A DNA stretch of 33,458 bases, from assembly GCA_021108315.1 (NCBI GenBank), contig JAIORE010000366.1, positions 1 through 33,458 of the forward strand, given 5' to 3'. The DNA is from Candidatus Cloacimonadota bacterium. Lineage in GTDB: Bacteria > Cloacimonadota > Cloacimonadia > Cloacimonadales > TCS61. Position 1 is the first letter of the stretch; each line of letters opens with the position of its first letter. Below the pieces are notes generated by a model. The model worked only from the letters and a program-made list of their open reading frames with translations, did no database searches and was not told the DNA's origin. Below are positions 15,920 to 25,269 of this stretch, piece by piece. The translations under genes were made by a program, and so were the position numbers.

Positions 15920-16735
15920 ATGAAATGGAGAATTATTATCTCGGGGAAAAAATCACCTTCAGAAAATATGGCAATTGATGAGGCTATTTTTTTGGGAAAT
16001 ATTGAAGAAACATCTCCTCCAACCATTAGATTTTATGATTGGAATCCTCCTACAGCTTCGTTCGGCTATAATCAAAAAATTAAAAAAGAACTTGATCTTG
16101 ATCTATTAGAAAAAAAAGGTTACGCTTTTATAAAACGACCTACCGGCGGAAGATTGGTTCTACACAAAGATGAAATTACTTATGCCGTGATCGCTCCAGC
16201 TCAAGAAAGATTAAAAGGAAGTATAACAGATTCTTATAGTGAGATTAGTAAACCTTTGGCGTTAGGATTACAAAATTTAGGAGTAAATGTCGAATTTGAG
16301 AAAGCAAAACTAAGTTCTTTTTCACAAAAACAACCATTCAACCCATGTTTTACAAGTAGTTCACGTTACGAATTGAAATATAAAAATAAAAAAATTGTGG
16401 GAAGTGCTCAGTATAGAAAGAATAACTGCATATTGCAACATGGTTCGATTCTTTTAAACCATAATCAATCTGAAGTGGCATATTTATTACCTAATATTTC
16501 AAAAGAACAAAGAGAAAAACTTTCTAATTACTTATCAAAGAAAACAGCTTGTATAAATCATGTTTCAGATAAAAAATATAGTTTCAAAAATGCTGTTTTT
16601 ATCATTATTAATGCTTTTAAGCAATGTTGGAATGATGACCTTTTTAAAGAAGATTCTTTAAATGATACTGAATTAATTAGAATAAAAGAGTTAAACAGAA
16701 AATTTAGTTCAAAAAAATGGAATTTTAATAGTTGA
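15920..16735 (+). CDS. lipM: Octanoyltransferase/lipoate ligase family, LipM-like
   Basis: 271 aa, of the BPL/LplA fold. Seen: ENMAIDEAI (15-23), KRPTGGRLVLH (72-82), NPCFTSSSRYEL with Cys143, KKIVGSAQYR with Lys158, and HGSILLN. A cysteine in CF-S-S-YE plus the lysine in K-VGSAQ is what LipM-type octanoyl-ACP:protein N-octanoyltransferases use, whereas LplA lacks this cysteine. So attachment of octanoyl groups to lipoyl domains is more likely than salvage ligation, but ligase activity is not excluded. AAGGAT precedes the ATG. It stands alone; lipA is not present here. Confidence 0.85.
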   Translation: MKWRIIISGKKSPSENMAIDEAIFLGNIEETSPPTIRFYDWNPPTASFGYNQKIKKELDLDLLEKKGYAFIKRPTGGRLVLHKDEITYAVIAPAQERLKGSITDSYSEISKPLALGLQNLGVNVEFEKAKLSSFSQKQPFNPCFTSSSRYELKYKNKKIVGSAQYRKNNCILQHGSILLNHNQSEVAYLLPNISKEQREKLSNYLSKKTACINHVSDKKYSFKNAVFIIINAFKQCWNDDLFKEDSLNDTELIRIKELNRKFSSKKWNFNS

Positions 16736-16821
16736 AAGTGTGTAAAAAAAAATTGACACGATTACTATTCATGCTGATTTTGTCGAATAAGAAATTATTT
16801 TAAGCAATAAGGGGGATTTTA

Positions 16822-19800
16822 ATGTTACGCAAAATTACTATTTTTATGGTTTTATCAATTCTGATTAGCCTTCCTGTTTTCGCAGGTACGACTGGTCGTT
16901 TAGCAGGGAAAATAACTGATGAGAAAAAAAACCCGGTGTCTTTTGCAAATGTTATTTTAGAAGGTACACAAATCGGTGCTCAATCAAATGAAAAAGGGGC
17001 ATATATTATTATCAATATTCCACCTGGAACTTATAATGTTATTTTTCAGCAGATGGGTTATAAGAGTAAAAAACTTACCGGTGTTAAGATTAATATTGAT
17101 GAAACAATTATAAAAAATATTACTCTTGAAACATCTGCAATTGAGATTCCTGGCTATACTGTTGAGGAAGATGAAATTGAACAAGTTAGTGCTACTAAAA
17201 CCAGTTCGGGAAAAACTTTAACCGCAGAATCAATTGAAGATCTTGGTATTGATGATATTGATGATATTATTGCCTTACAAGCTGGTGTCAAAGTTGTTGA
17301 TGGAGAAGTACATGTTCGCGGTGGTAGAGGTAATGAAGTATCATATTCAGTTGATGGAATGTCAGTATCAGATCCTGTTGATGGTGGTGCAAGTCTTACT
17401 ATAGATTCAGATGCTATTGCTCAAACTAAGGTTATGACTGGTGGTTTCCCTGCCGAATTTGGTAATGCTCAATCCGGTGTTGTAAATATCATTACTAAAG
17501 ATGGTACATCCTATTATACAGGTAAAGTCGAATTTGTAACAGACCATTTAATTTTAGAAGAAAACTCGAACTCAGATGTTATGAAGTTTGCTTTGGGTGG
17601 TCCCCTTTTAACTCCAGTTGTTTCAGATCTTCGGGAAAACTTAACTTTTTTTATAAATGGCAGTGCAAATTGGTATGATACAAGATATAAAGATCATTAC
17701 GAATCTGATCCTTTTACAGATTTAGGGCTTACTCACAATAATTATCCTGCAAGTGAACCCTATAAAAATAGAGAAGATATCTTGGGTTTTGATTTTGGAA
17801 GTAATAGAAATTTTAATGATTATAACTTAAACTTTAAAACAAAATATAGTCTTTCTGCTACAAAGTCTTTAACATTTGCAATTAGAGGAGACCAAAATAC
17901 CAGAGACCATTTTGCTTATAGATGGAAATATGCTTTAGATCATTATTATAGATCAGAAGGCAATCAAAAACAATATATTTTAACTTATGATACTATGATT
18001 GGAACAGTTGCTAATTTAAAAGTTAAAGCAAGTCTTTATGGTAAGCAGTTTAAACAATATCCAAAAGGTATTTCAAGAGATAGCTATTTTGGATTAAAGG
18101 ATTCTTGGAATATAGATTATAATAATATGTCTGCCGCAGATTCAATGGCAATAATTGATGGAGTAGTTAATTCTGAAACAATTGGAAATCCCGCGACTCC
18201 AATTTGGGCTCTAACTCCAGATGGAAAATGTGGAATTGAGCATGAACTTGGACTTGATAATTTATATGATTGGGCATATAATGATGATGGAGGTGTGCTC
18301 CATTTTATTGATGAAAATAATGAATTTGAAAGACCGGGTACTATTGGTGGTAGCTATATAGATGATGAGAATAAGATATTTACCCTAAGAACCGATTTCG
18401 AATACCAATATGGATTGATACATACTATTAAATCCGGTTTTGAGGTTATGAAACATTATATTAAGAAAGATCAATTAGTAAATCCTTGGGAAATAGATTC
18501 TTATCGTTTTGATGAATATTTGAGGAAAAAAGATCCTTTATTCCATGTAGAAGAGGGAGATGTCTTCTATATTGAAACTGCGACCGGAGTAGATTCCACA
18601 GTAGTACCAAAATCTATGGATCTTTATTCAGCAGAAGATTATTATAATGCAGTATTAGTCGCATCTGGCACTACGGATGGATACGAAGCTAATCCTTGGC
18701 AAGGAGCTTTGTATTTTCAAGATGCTATGCAATGGGAAGGAATGAATGTAAATGCCGGATTAAGATTTGATTTTTGGTATTTGGGCAATGATTATAAAAA
18801 AATCCAAAATGATGGTTCATTTGTGATCAAAGAATTTGAAAATGATGAAAAATTCAGATTAATGCTTTCTCCACGTTTAGGAATTTCACATCCAATTTCA
18901 GAAACTTCGGTTTTACATTTTGCATATAACTATCAAAATCAATTACCTCAAATGCAGTATATTTTTACTTCTAAAAGTCCTTTTGATGCAATTACTGGTA
19001 CTGCTGAAAATACTATTATCGGAAATCCCAAATTAGATCCACAAATTACAGTTACTTATGAAGTTGGTCTATCAAAAGGGCTTGGTGAAAATTATTCTAT
19101 GGATGTTACAGCATATTATAAAAACATCTATAATTATGTAAATTATCAAAAAGTATTTTTACAAGACGATGATACTTTAATACCTTATAGTGAAAATCCA
19201 AATAATCAATCAATTCCTATGTATCGTTATATTTCAGAAGATTATGGTAGTGTACGTGGTATAGATATTAACTTGTCTCGAAATCTTGCAAATTTTATTT
19301 CGGGATCTACTTCTTATTCTTTAGCTTGGGCTCAAGGTAACAATTCTGAAGCAGGATTTCAAGATGAAGCAACAAATTTGCGTGAATTTGCACTAGACTG
19401 GGATAACACACATACATTTAACTTCAATCTGATTTTTAAAGTTGGTAATGATGAAGAATGGTATATTCCAGCTACAGATTTCCGTTTTCCATTAGATGAT
19501 TTTTCTGTGAGTTTTAATTATGATTTAAGTTCCGGAAAACCTTATACTCCAGCTAATTCTGAGGGAGACGCTCTCGATATAAATAGTGAGAGACAAGATT
19601 TCACAGAAACAGCTCGACTTCAATTCAATAAAAAAATTAATTTTACACAAAATAGTTATCTAAAAATGTATATGAAAATTAACAATTTGTTCAATAAAAC
19701 AAATGTTTATAGGGTTTATGCTATCTCTGGATCACCATATTATGATGGAGTAGATCTAACTGATGGTGGTAATAACTATGTATCGGATCAAGAACAAGCT

Positions 19801-19881
19801 ATGCACGATCTTTCGACAAAAAATCCATCAAATGTTAGTTCCGGTAGAACTATTACAGTTGGTATGTCATATAATTGGTAA
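16822..19881 (+). CDS. TonB-dependent outer-membrane receptor with N-terminal carboxypeptidase-regulatory-like domain
   Basis: 1019 aa. Signal peptide about 1-21, then a CarboxypepD_reg-like beta-sandwich (about 25-105, GRLAGKITDEKKNPVSFANV), then a plug domain (about 130-228) with DGEVHVRGGRGNEVSYSVDG and GGFPAEFGNAQSGVVNI, then a long beta-barrel ending in GMSYNW with a terminal aromatic residue as needed for outer-membrane assembly. A possible TonB box lies around GYTVEEDE. It takes up or exports an unknown ligand using energy from the inner membrane. GGGGG lies before the ATG; TTGACA at 16753-16758 may be a -35 but lacks a matching -10. Its motor genes follow directly. Confidence 0.93.
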   Translation: MLRKITIFMVLSILISLPVFAGTTGRLAGKITDEKKNPVSFANVILEGTQIGAQSNEKGAYIIINIPPGTYNVIFQQMGYKSKKLTGVKINIDETIIKNITLETSAIEIPGYTVEEDEIEQVSATKTSSGKTLTAESIEDLGIDDIDDIIALQAGVKVVDGEVHVRGGRGNEVSYSVDGMSVSDPVDGGASLTIDSDAIAQTKVMTGGFPAEFGNAQSGVVNIITKDGTSYYTGKVEFVTDHLILEENSNSDVMKFALGGPLLTPVVSDLRENLTFFINGSANWYDTRYKDHYESDPFTDLGLTHNNYPASEPYKNREDILGFDFGSNRNFNDYNLNFKTKYSLSATKSLTFAIRGDQNTRDHFAYRWKYALDHYYRSEGNQKQYILTYDTMIGTVANLKVKASLYGKQFKQYPKGISRDSYFGLKDSWNIDYNNMSAADSMAIIDGVVNSETIGNPATPIWALTPDGKCGIEHELGLDNLYDWAYNDDGGVLHFIDENNEFERPGTIGGSYIDDENKIFTLRTDFEYQYGLIHTIKSGFEVMKHYIKKDQLVNPWEIDSYRFDEYLRKKDPLFHVEEGDVFYIETATGVDSTVVPKSMDLYSAEDYYNAVLVASGTTDGYEANPWQGALYFQDAMQWEGMNVNAGLRFDFWYLGNDYKKIQNDGSFVIKEFENDEKFRLMLSPRLGISHPISETSVLHFAYNYQNQLPQMQYIFTSKSPFDAITGTAENTIIGNPKLDPQITVTYEVGLSKGLGENYSMDVTAYYKNIYNYVNYQKVFLQDDDTLIPYSENPNNQSIPMYRYISEDYGSVRGIDINLSRNLANFISGSTSYSLAWAQGNNSEAGFQDEATNLREFALDWDNTHTFNFNLIFKVGNDEEWYIPATDFRFPLDDFSVSFNYDLSSGKPYTPANSEGDALDINSERQDFTETARLQFNKKINFTQNSYLKMYMKINNLFNKTNVYRVYAISGSPYYDGVDLTDGGNNYVSDQEQAMHDLSTKNPSNVSSGRTITVGMSYNW

Positions 19882-19908
19882 ATTTGAAATCTTAGGAGGA
19901 AAATAGAT

Positions 19909-20712
19909 ATGAGAAAAAAAAATCTTGTCTTATTTATGTTATTAGCAATTGCTATAGTTTTATTTACAATACCTGCTTTTGCTCAAGACGATGTGGATAA
20001 TGTTGGTACAACATTTTCAGAAGAGAATAGTGGAGCTGCAGAAAATTTTGAAGAATCACCTGAAATGGGTGGATTACAAATGTTCGCACGAAAAATAGTT
20101 GGTAGCGGTTTTGTTGATATGTTTATTCAAGGTGGATTCGTGATGTGGCCCATGCTTGTTTTAGTAATTTGGGCATTAGCAACAATTATTTGGAAAATAG
20201 TTTCTTTATCTTATGCTAAGACAAATTTAAATAATTTCTTAGAACAAATTATTCCATTGATAGAAGATGAAGAATATGATGAAGCAATAGAGGTTTGTGA
20301 AAAAACTAGAGGACCTGTTGCTGTTATTATACATATTGGGCTTTTAAAAGCAGAAAAAGGTATTGAAGCAGTTGAAAAAGCTATTGAAAACGCTGGTGTT
20401 ATGGAAATGGCTTTTCTGGAAAAAGGATTTATTGCTTTATCTACAACTATTAATTTAGCACCTATGTTTGGTTTCTTTGGTACTATTGTTGGTATGATTG
20501 CTGCCTTTGATGCTATCGCCAAAGCTGGTGAAGTAGATCCTACAATTGTGGCTTCTGGTATCAAGATTGCTCTTGTTACTACAGCTGCTGGGCTTGCTGT
20601 TGCTATACCTGTTCAGTTTGCTAATAATATGTTCCTGACGATGGTTGATGGAATTGTAATGGATATGCAAAAAGGTTCGGAAAAATTAATTGAAACCTTA
20701 ATAGAAAAATAG
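19909..20712 (+). CDS. exbB: MotA/TolQ/ExbB proton channel protein with N-terminal signal and acidic extension
   Basis: 267 aa. Unlike E. coli ExbB it begins with a signal-like helix (about 5-25, ending AFAQ) and an acidic linker (27-52) before the channel core. Core helices are at about 76-100, 175-200 and 214-238. The family motifs INLAPMFGFFGTIVGMIAAF (181-200) and ALVTTAAGLAVAIP (221-234) are intact. It forms the pentameric proton channel that drives TonB. GGAGG precedes the ATG. It lies 27 nt after the receptor and 13 nt before the first exbD. Confidence 0.95.
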   Translation: MRKKNLVLFMLLAIAIVLFTIPAFAQDDVDNVGTTFSEENSGAAENFEESPEMGGLQMFARKIVGSGFVDMFIQGGFVMWPMLVLVIWALATIIWKIVSLSYAKTNLNNFLEQIIPLIEDEEYDEAIEVCEKTRGPVAVIIHIGLLKAEKGIEAVEKAIENAGVMEMAFLEKGFIALSTTINLAPMFGFFGTIVGMIAAFDAIAKAGEVDPTIVASGIKIALVTTAAGLAVAIPVQFANNMFLTMVDGIVMDMQKGSEKLIETLIEK

Positions 20713-20725
20713 GTAAGGTGATATT

Positions 20726-21139
20726 ATGAAGTTGGGACGAAAACGAAAAAATATGGGTGGTATTCCTACTGCTTCTATGTCTGATGTGGCGTTCCTTTTG
20801 TTGATATTCTTTTTAACTACAACCAAGTTTGACATAAAAAAAGGTTTAGGATTAGTCCTTCCACCTGCTTCTCAGCAAAGTGAGAGCACAAAAAAAGTTA
20901 AAATTGATGATAAAAATATTACAAAAATACAAATCAGTAATGAAGGTTTGGTAATGGTCAATAAAGAACAAATACCAATTGCCGAGCTTGAATCAATGAT
21001 TCGGAAAATAGTAAAAAGTAATGCAGATATGGTTATCTCACTTAAATCTGATAGAATGAGTGCTTATGAAAACATGGTGATTGTTTTGGATAAATTACAA
21101 GCAGCGGGAGCGGAAAAAATTTCGCTTTCTACGAACTAA
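20726..21139 (+). CDS. exbD: ExbD/TolR biopolymer transport protein (first copy)
   Basis: 137 aa: short basic N-terminus, one membrane helix (about 19-36) and a periplasmic domain. The essential aspartate is in ASMSDVAFLLLIFFL (Asp20), corresponding to Asp25 of E. coli ExbD. The periplasmic part (KNITKIQISNEGLVMVNKEQ and so on) has the usual strand pattern. It works with ExbB in proton-driven torque or force transfer to TonB. AAGGTGAT lies before the ATG, and the second exbD follows after 11 nt. Confidence 0.94.
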   Translation: MKLGRKRKNMGGIPTASMSDVAFLLLIFFLTTTKFDIKKGLGLVLPPASQQSESTKKVKIDDKNITKIQISNEGLVMVNKEQIPIAELESMIRKIVKSNADMVISLKSDRMSAYENMVIVLDKLQAAGAEKISLSTN

Positions 21140-21150
21140 GGGAGCTTGAT

Positions 21151-21558
21151 ATGGCAAAAATTCAAAAAAAAACAAAAGCATCTACAGAAATACCGAATGC
21201 CTCCATGTCTGATATTGCATTTCTTCTACTTATATTTTTTATGGTTTCTACGGTTTTTGTGAAGGAAAAGGGACTTGATGTTGTTTTACCCAAAGCTATG
21301 GAAATTGAAAAAATTCCTAGAAGTCATTCTGCCACAATTTATGTAGATAGATCTAATACGATTTCTATTGATGATCTTGCGGTGGAAATTCCTCAAATTT
21401 ATGGGATTATGCTAAAGAAAAAGGAACTAGATTTTAATTTGATAGCTTGTTTTAGAACAGATAAAAAAACAACTTATGGTTATATGGCAGATATTATGAA
21501 ACAGTTAAGAGATGCAGATGTTTTGCGTGTATCCTTTGAAGCTAAGCTTGGGAGTTGA
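21151..21558 (+). CDS. exbD: ExbD/TolR biopolymer transport protein (second copy)
   Basis: 135 aa with the same plan and the membrane Asp21 in ASMSDIAFLLLIFFM. It is clearly related to the preceding copy but diverged strongly in the periplasmic domain (SATIYVDRSNTISIDD, then FRTDKKTTYGYMADIM). Tandem, diverged exbD genes could give a heteromeric ExbD pair in one motor. GGGAGC precedes the ATG. Its stop touches the start region of tonB. Confidence 0.94.
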   Translation: MAKIQKKTKASTEIPNASMSDIAFLLLIFFMVSTVFVKEKGLDVVLPKAMEIEKIPRSHSATIYVDRSNTISIDDLAVEIPQIYGIMLKKKELDFNLIACFRTDKKTTYGYMADIMKQLRDADVLRVSFEAKLGS

Positions 21559-21563
21559 TGATT

Positions 21564-22202
21564 ATGAAAAAATATACATCAGATTGGAAAGATATTGCTC
21601 AGAGCTATTATGAAAAATCATTGAGTTTAGCGGTTTTGATTTTATTATTTTCATTTTTGGTTTCTCCCAAAATGGAAATTAAGGCATATCACAGAGAAGT
21701 AACTGTAATTAAAACTATTGAACTTCCTCCTGAAATTAAAGAAAGGATTAAACCTCCTGAACAAACTGTTAAACCTCAGATTCAAATCATTGTAGATGAA
21801 GATGAACTAACCGATGATGATGAAGATATTGAAATTATTGAAACAATTGCTACTACAACTCTTGATCCTTATGAAGTAAAAGCTCCACCGGAACAATTTG
21901 GTAAAACATCAAAATTTGTTGTTTTTGAAGATCCTCCGGTAAGGCTTAAAGCTGTTCCACCGGTTTATCCAGATTTTGCAAAGAGAAGCGGAATTGAAGG
22001 TGATGTGTGGGTTGAGGCTGAAATTTTAATATCAGGAAAAGTTGGAGCTGTTGAGATTATTCAATCATTACAATCTGGTCCTGGTGGATTAGATGAAGCG
22101 GCAATAAAAGCTGTTAAACAATGGGAATATCAGCCAGCTAAAAGCGGTGGTAAATCAATCGCTGTATGGGTAAAATTTCCAGTTAAATTTAGTTTAAATT
22201 AA
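21564..22202 (+). CDS. tonB: TonB energy-transducing protein
   Basis: 212 aa. A cytoplasmic segment and one membrane helix (about 18-34, SLAVLILLFSFLVSP) lead into an acidic, proline-containing periplasmic linker (PPEQTVKPQ, DEDELTDDDEDIE). The C-terminal TonB_C domain (about 125-212) has PPVYPDFAKRSGIEGDVWVE, GLDEAAIKAVKQWEYQPA and VWVKFPVKF. ATG 21564 is chosen because GGGAG (21550-21554) sits 9 nt upstream. ATG 21558 and TTG 21555, which overlap the exbD stop, are alternatives. It links the ExbB/ExbD motor to the receptor encoded upstream. Confidence 0.93.
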   Translation: MKKYTSDWKDIAQSYYEKSLSLAVLILLFSFLVSPKMEIKAYHREVTVIKTIELPPEIKERIKPPEQTVKPQIQIIVDEDELTDDDEDIEIIETIATTTLDPYEVKAPPEQFGKTSKFVVFEDPPVRLKAVPPVYPDFAKRSGIEGDVWVEAEILISGKVGAVEIIQSLQSGPGGLDEAAIKAVKQWEYQPAKSGGKSIAVWVKFPVKFSLN

Positions 22203-22223
22203 TATATATTTGGGAGGATTTTT

Positions 22224-25200
22224 ATGAAGTTTATTAACATTAGAAGAATAATTTTATTTTTAAGTATTATTCTTTTACTAACCAGCTTCCTTAATGCTCG
22301 ATCAACTGACTCTTCCGGTAGTGAAAAGAAATTTGATTTAGTGAAATACCATAATGTTGGTAATATATGGTTGCGAGTTAGTAATTACGGTTTTTTTGGT
22401 TCAGGAGATGATATTACACCACAATGGCCTTCTTTGGAATATCCAGGTGGAAGTGCTATTGATTATCTTTACCAAGGTGCTTTATGGTTTGGAGCGAAAA
22501 AAATTAGAAGAAATTCACTTGGTCAAAAATTATATTGGAGACTTGATGCTACTTCTGAAGACCATGTAATTCCACAAACTCATGACGACTGGACAGATTC
22601 ACTTTTAGTTGTTGTAGATACTTTGACAACATGCGGCTTTGATGGTGATCGAGATTTGTATGAATTCTTACCTGCATACAATCCCTTGGAAAGTGCTCCT
22701 TTAGGTCAAACATACAGTACTTGGAATTTACAAGATACAATTATGTATTCTTCTATTCGTGAACAACGCCGGGGAGTTGATGATGATGGTGATGGCTCAA
22801 TTGATGAGGATCCTGCCGGTTTTTCATTTCCATTTAGAGCTAGTGATGAATTAGATCCTGCTTTTGAGGATTATGGTGGATTATTTCCTACAGAGTTTGA
22901 TGATTATAGTCAAATAATTGATAATCTTGATATCTGGTTTCCGTTAGGATTTGTTGATTTAAGTACTGATGACGAATTTCAATATTTCAATTTTGCCTCT
23001 CCTAAAGATGATGATAATGATGGTTTATATGATGAAGATGGTTATCCGGTCTCAGAACAAGATTTCATATCATTTTATTATGATTATAGCCCTTTCCCAG
23101 AAGGATATACGGGAGATAGAGATTGGGGATCTGCAAAAGGTGGTAATGATCATATTCCTTTGAATGTTCGCGTTCGCCAAATGAGTTATCAATGGAGCTA
23201 TGAATATATAAAAAATCTTGTTTATGTAGAATTTGATATTACTAACATGAATGAGCAAGATACTTTATTCGATTGTGCAATGGGTATTTATATGGATTCT
23301 GATGTTGGTCCACAGGCTTGGGGTGGACAAACTATAGCTGGTGATGATTTAAGTGCTTACGTTGGTGGTGTAGGTGAAGAATCTTATGAATTTGCATATA
23401 CTTATGATGCTGATGGAGATGGTGGGCTTACTACAGGTTTGGTAGGTTCAAGAGTTTGTACTCCTAATCCGGATTCCTTAGATTTCGGATGTTGGTATTG
23501 GACAGTTGGAAATGGCCCTGATGATGGAGATCCTTTAGATATATTTGGTGCAACTCCTACAGCTAATGAAAAATATTGGTTATTAACGAATAGAAATCCA
23601 GATACTAATAAATATACTGATTTAATATTAGAAGACCAAGAAGAAGATGCTGATACAAGGTATTTATTTGCTTTTTATGGAGATCAACAAGGGTTTGATA
23701 ATCCAACTGCTGGTTCATGGAATCTTGCTCCTAAAAAAACTATGAAGATAGTTATTGCTATTTTCCCAGGTGATGATCTTCATGAACTAAAAAGCACAGC
23801 ATTATTCGCTAAAATGATTTATGGACAAGCACAGAGTTTAGAAGATGTTGTTAAACCGGATATTTTTCCACATTATCAAGCTCCTGAACCTCCTATAATT
23901 CCAAATATGTATGCCGAACTGATGAATAATGGTAATAGTATAGATGTATATTGGGATAACCGATCAGAGATTTTAAATTTAGATACTAAAGTTGTTGATA
24001 AAGGTGTAATTGGCTGGCAAACATTAAATCCTCAATTAGATAGTTATATTTCTAACTTTGCTAATCCTGATCCTAATGAATTACCGGAAGGAATACCTGA
24101 TGAATTTAAACCAAATACAGATGGTTACCCTGATGAAAATACAGGAGCAAATTTAAATCCTTGGACAGCTTATCGTCTTAGACACGATTTTCAAGGTTAT
24201 GCTCTTTACGGAAGATCCGGTAGTGGATCTCAAGAGCATTGGATGCATGAAGAAAGATGGGATAAAATTGATACAGTACAGGATGAATTAGATTTCCAAG
24301 TAAATAGTGATGCAAACATTCAATTTGATGATTATGGCGGATACTTAGGTATTGATAACCATTTCCCTCAAAAAAAGACAATTTCTCAAGGTGAGGCGTT
24401 TTATACTAACTACTATCGCTATGATGATATGTTTAGTTTAGAACTCTTTGAAGAAGGAGATGACTTCTTTGGTGAACCTATATATAATTATGAAGTAGAA
24501 TGGTCAGAAGAGCTACAAACTACTGCAAATTCATTAACCTTTGATGATCAAGCTTTACTTTTTAAAAACCCGGCAATGAGAGATGAAATCTATTTGGAAC
24601 TTTATAGTGGAGCTTTGATTCCTTTAGATGGTTTTAATGGTCAATATGCCACTGATGGAGAAACTCAGGAATTGATTGATGAACAACTTGAAGATCAACG
24701 AATTGATCGTTTTTCCAGAGTTTATTATAAAGCTACAATTCTTAATCCTCCTAAAGGTATTGAGTATTATGTAGCTGTAACAGCTTGGGACAGAGGAATG
24801 CCAAAAGCTAAACTTGGTTCACTCGAATCAGGAAGGGATGCTGGGGCAAATATGAAAGTATTATTCCCAGGTTCAACCGCTGCAAGTAAAATGAACGATA
24901 TAATAGTTATTCCAAATCCTTATGTAGGAACTAGTAAATTTGATGGAAGAAGAGAGAATGATCAAAAGGGTGATAAGAGTAGAAGACTATGGTTTGCAAA
25001 TTTACCTGAAAAATGTACAATTAGAATCTATACATTAGCTGGTGACCTTGTAGATACTATCAAACATGATGGAATTAACAATCAACAAGATGTTGTTTCA
25101 GTGAGTAAAGCAGCATATTCTGGAAAAGCTGCTTCCGGTATTCAATCTTGGGATTTATTATCTTCCTATAATCAAATCATTGCAAGTGGCGTTTATCTTT

Positions 25201-25259
25201 TTTCAGTTGAAGCTGAGGACGGAGAGATAAAAGTCGGAAAATTTGTGATAATTAAATAA
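22224..25259 (+). CDS. Large secreted protein with Ca-binding-like acidic motifs and C-terminal sorting-type domain
   Basis: 1011 aa. A signal peptide (about 1-25) precedes a conserved-looking N-terminal region (NIWLRVSNYGFFGSGDD, PQWPSLEYPGGS, DYLYQGALWFGA), recalling large surface proteins of KSB1/Marinimicrobia-type bacteria. Acidic motifs DDDGDGSIDEDPAG (about 185-199) and DDDNDGLYDEDG (about 262-273) resemble calcium-binding loops. The C-terminal 120 residues (about 890-1011: VIPNPYVGTSKFDG, RRLWFANLPEKCTIRIYTLAGDL, ASGVYLFSVEAEDG, KVGKFVIIK) look like a FlgD-like/T9SS type domain. It follows tonB by 21 nt after GGGAGG, and precedes the PorV-like gene by 10 nt. Probable exported surface protein; function unknown. 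Confidence 0.88.
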   Translation: MKFINIRRIILFLSIILLLTSFLNARSTDSSGSEKKFDLVKYHNVGNIWLRVSNYGFFGSGDDITPQWPSLEYPGGSAIDYLYQGALWFGAKKIRRNSLGQKLYWRLDATSEDHVIPQTHDDWTDSLLVVVDTLTTCGFDGDRDLYEFLPAYNPLESAPLGQTYSTWNLQDTIMYSSIREQRRGVDDDGDGSIDEDPAGFSFPFRASDELDPAFEDYGGLFPTEFDDYSQIIDNLDIWFPLGFVDLSTDDEFQYFNFASPKDDDNDGLYDEDGYPVSEQDFISFYYDYSPFPEGYTGDRDWGSAKGGNDHIPLNVRVRQMSYQWSYEYIKNLVYVEFDITNMNEQDTLFDCAMGIYMDSDVGPQAWGGQTIAGDDLSAYVGGVGEESYEFAYTYDADGDGGLTTGLVGSRVCTPNPDSLDFGCWYWTVGNGPDDGDPLDIFGATPTANEKYWLLTNRNPDTNKYTDLILEDQEEDADTRYLFAFYGDQQGFDNPTAGSWNLAPKKTMKIVIAIFPGDDLHELKSTALFAKMIYGQAQSLEDVVKPDIFPHYQAPEPPIIPNMYAELMNNGNSIDVYWDNRSEILNLDTKVVDKGVIGWQTLNPQLDSYISNFANPDPNELPEGIPDEFKPNTDGYPDENTGANLNPWTAYRLRHDFQGYALYGRSGSGSQEHWMHEERWDKIDTVQDELDFQVNSDANIQFDDYGGYLGIDNHFPQKKTISQGEAFYTNYYRYDDMFSLELFEEGDDFFGEPIYNYEVEWSEELQTTANSLTFDDQALLFKNPAMRDEIYLELYSGALIPLDGFNGQYATDGETQELIDEQLEDQRIDRFSRVYYKATILNPPKGIEYYVAVTAWDRGMPKAKLGSLESGRDAGANMKVLFPGSTAASKMNDIIVIPNPYVGTSKFDGRRENDQKGDKSRRLWFANLPEKCTIRIYTLAGDLVDTIKHDGINNQQDVVSVSKAAYSGKAASGIQSWDLLSSYNQIIASGVYLFSVEAEDGEIKVGKFVIIK

Positions 25260-25269
25260 GGGGGTAAAA

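Noticed and set aside
16753..16758. TTGACA as the -35 of the TonB receptor promoter
   Set aside because: No acceptable -10 at 15-19 nt downstream, so a promoter was not annotated.
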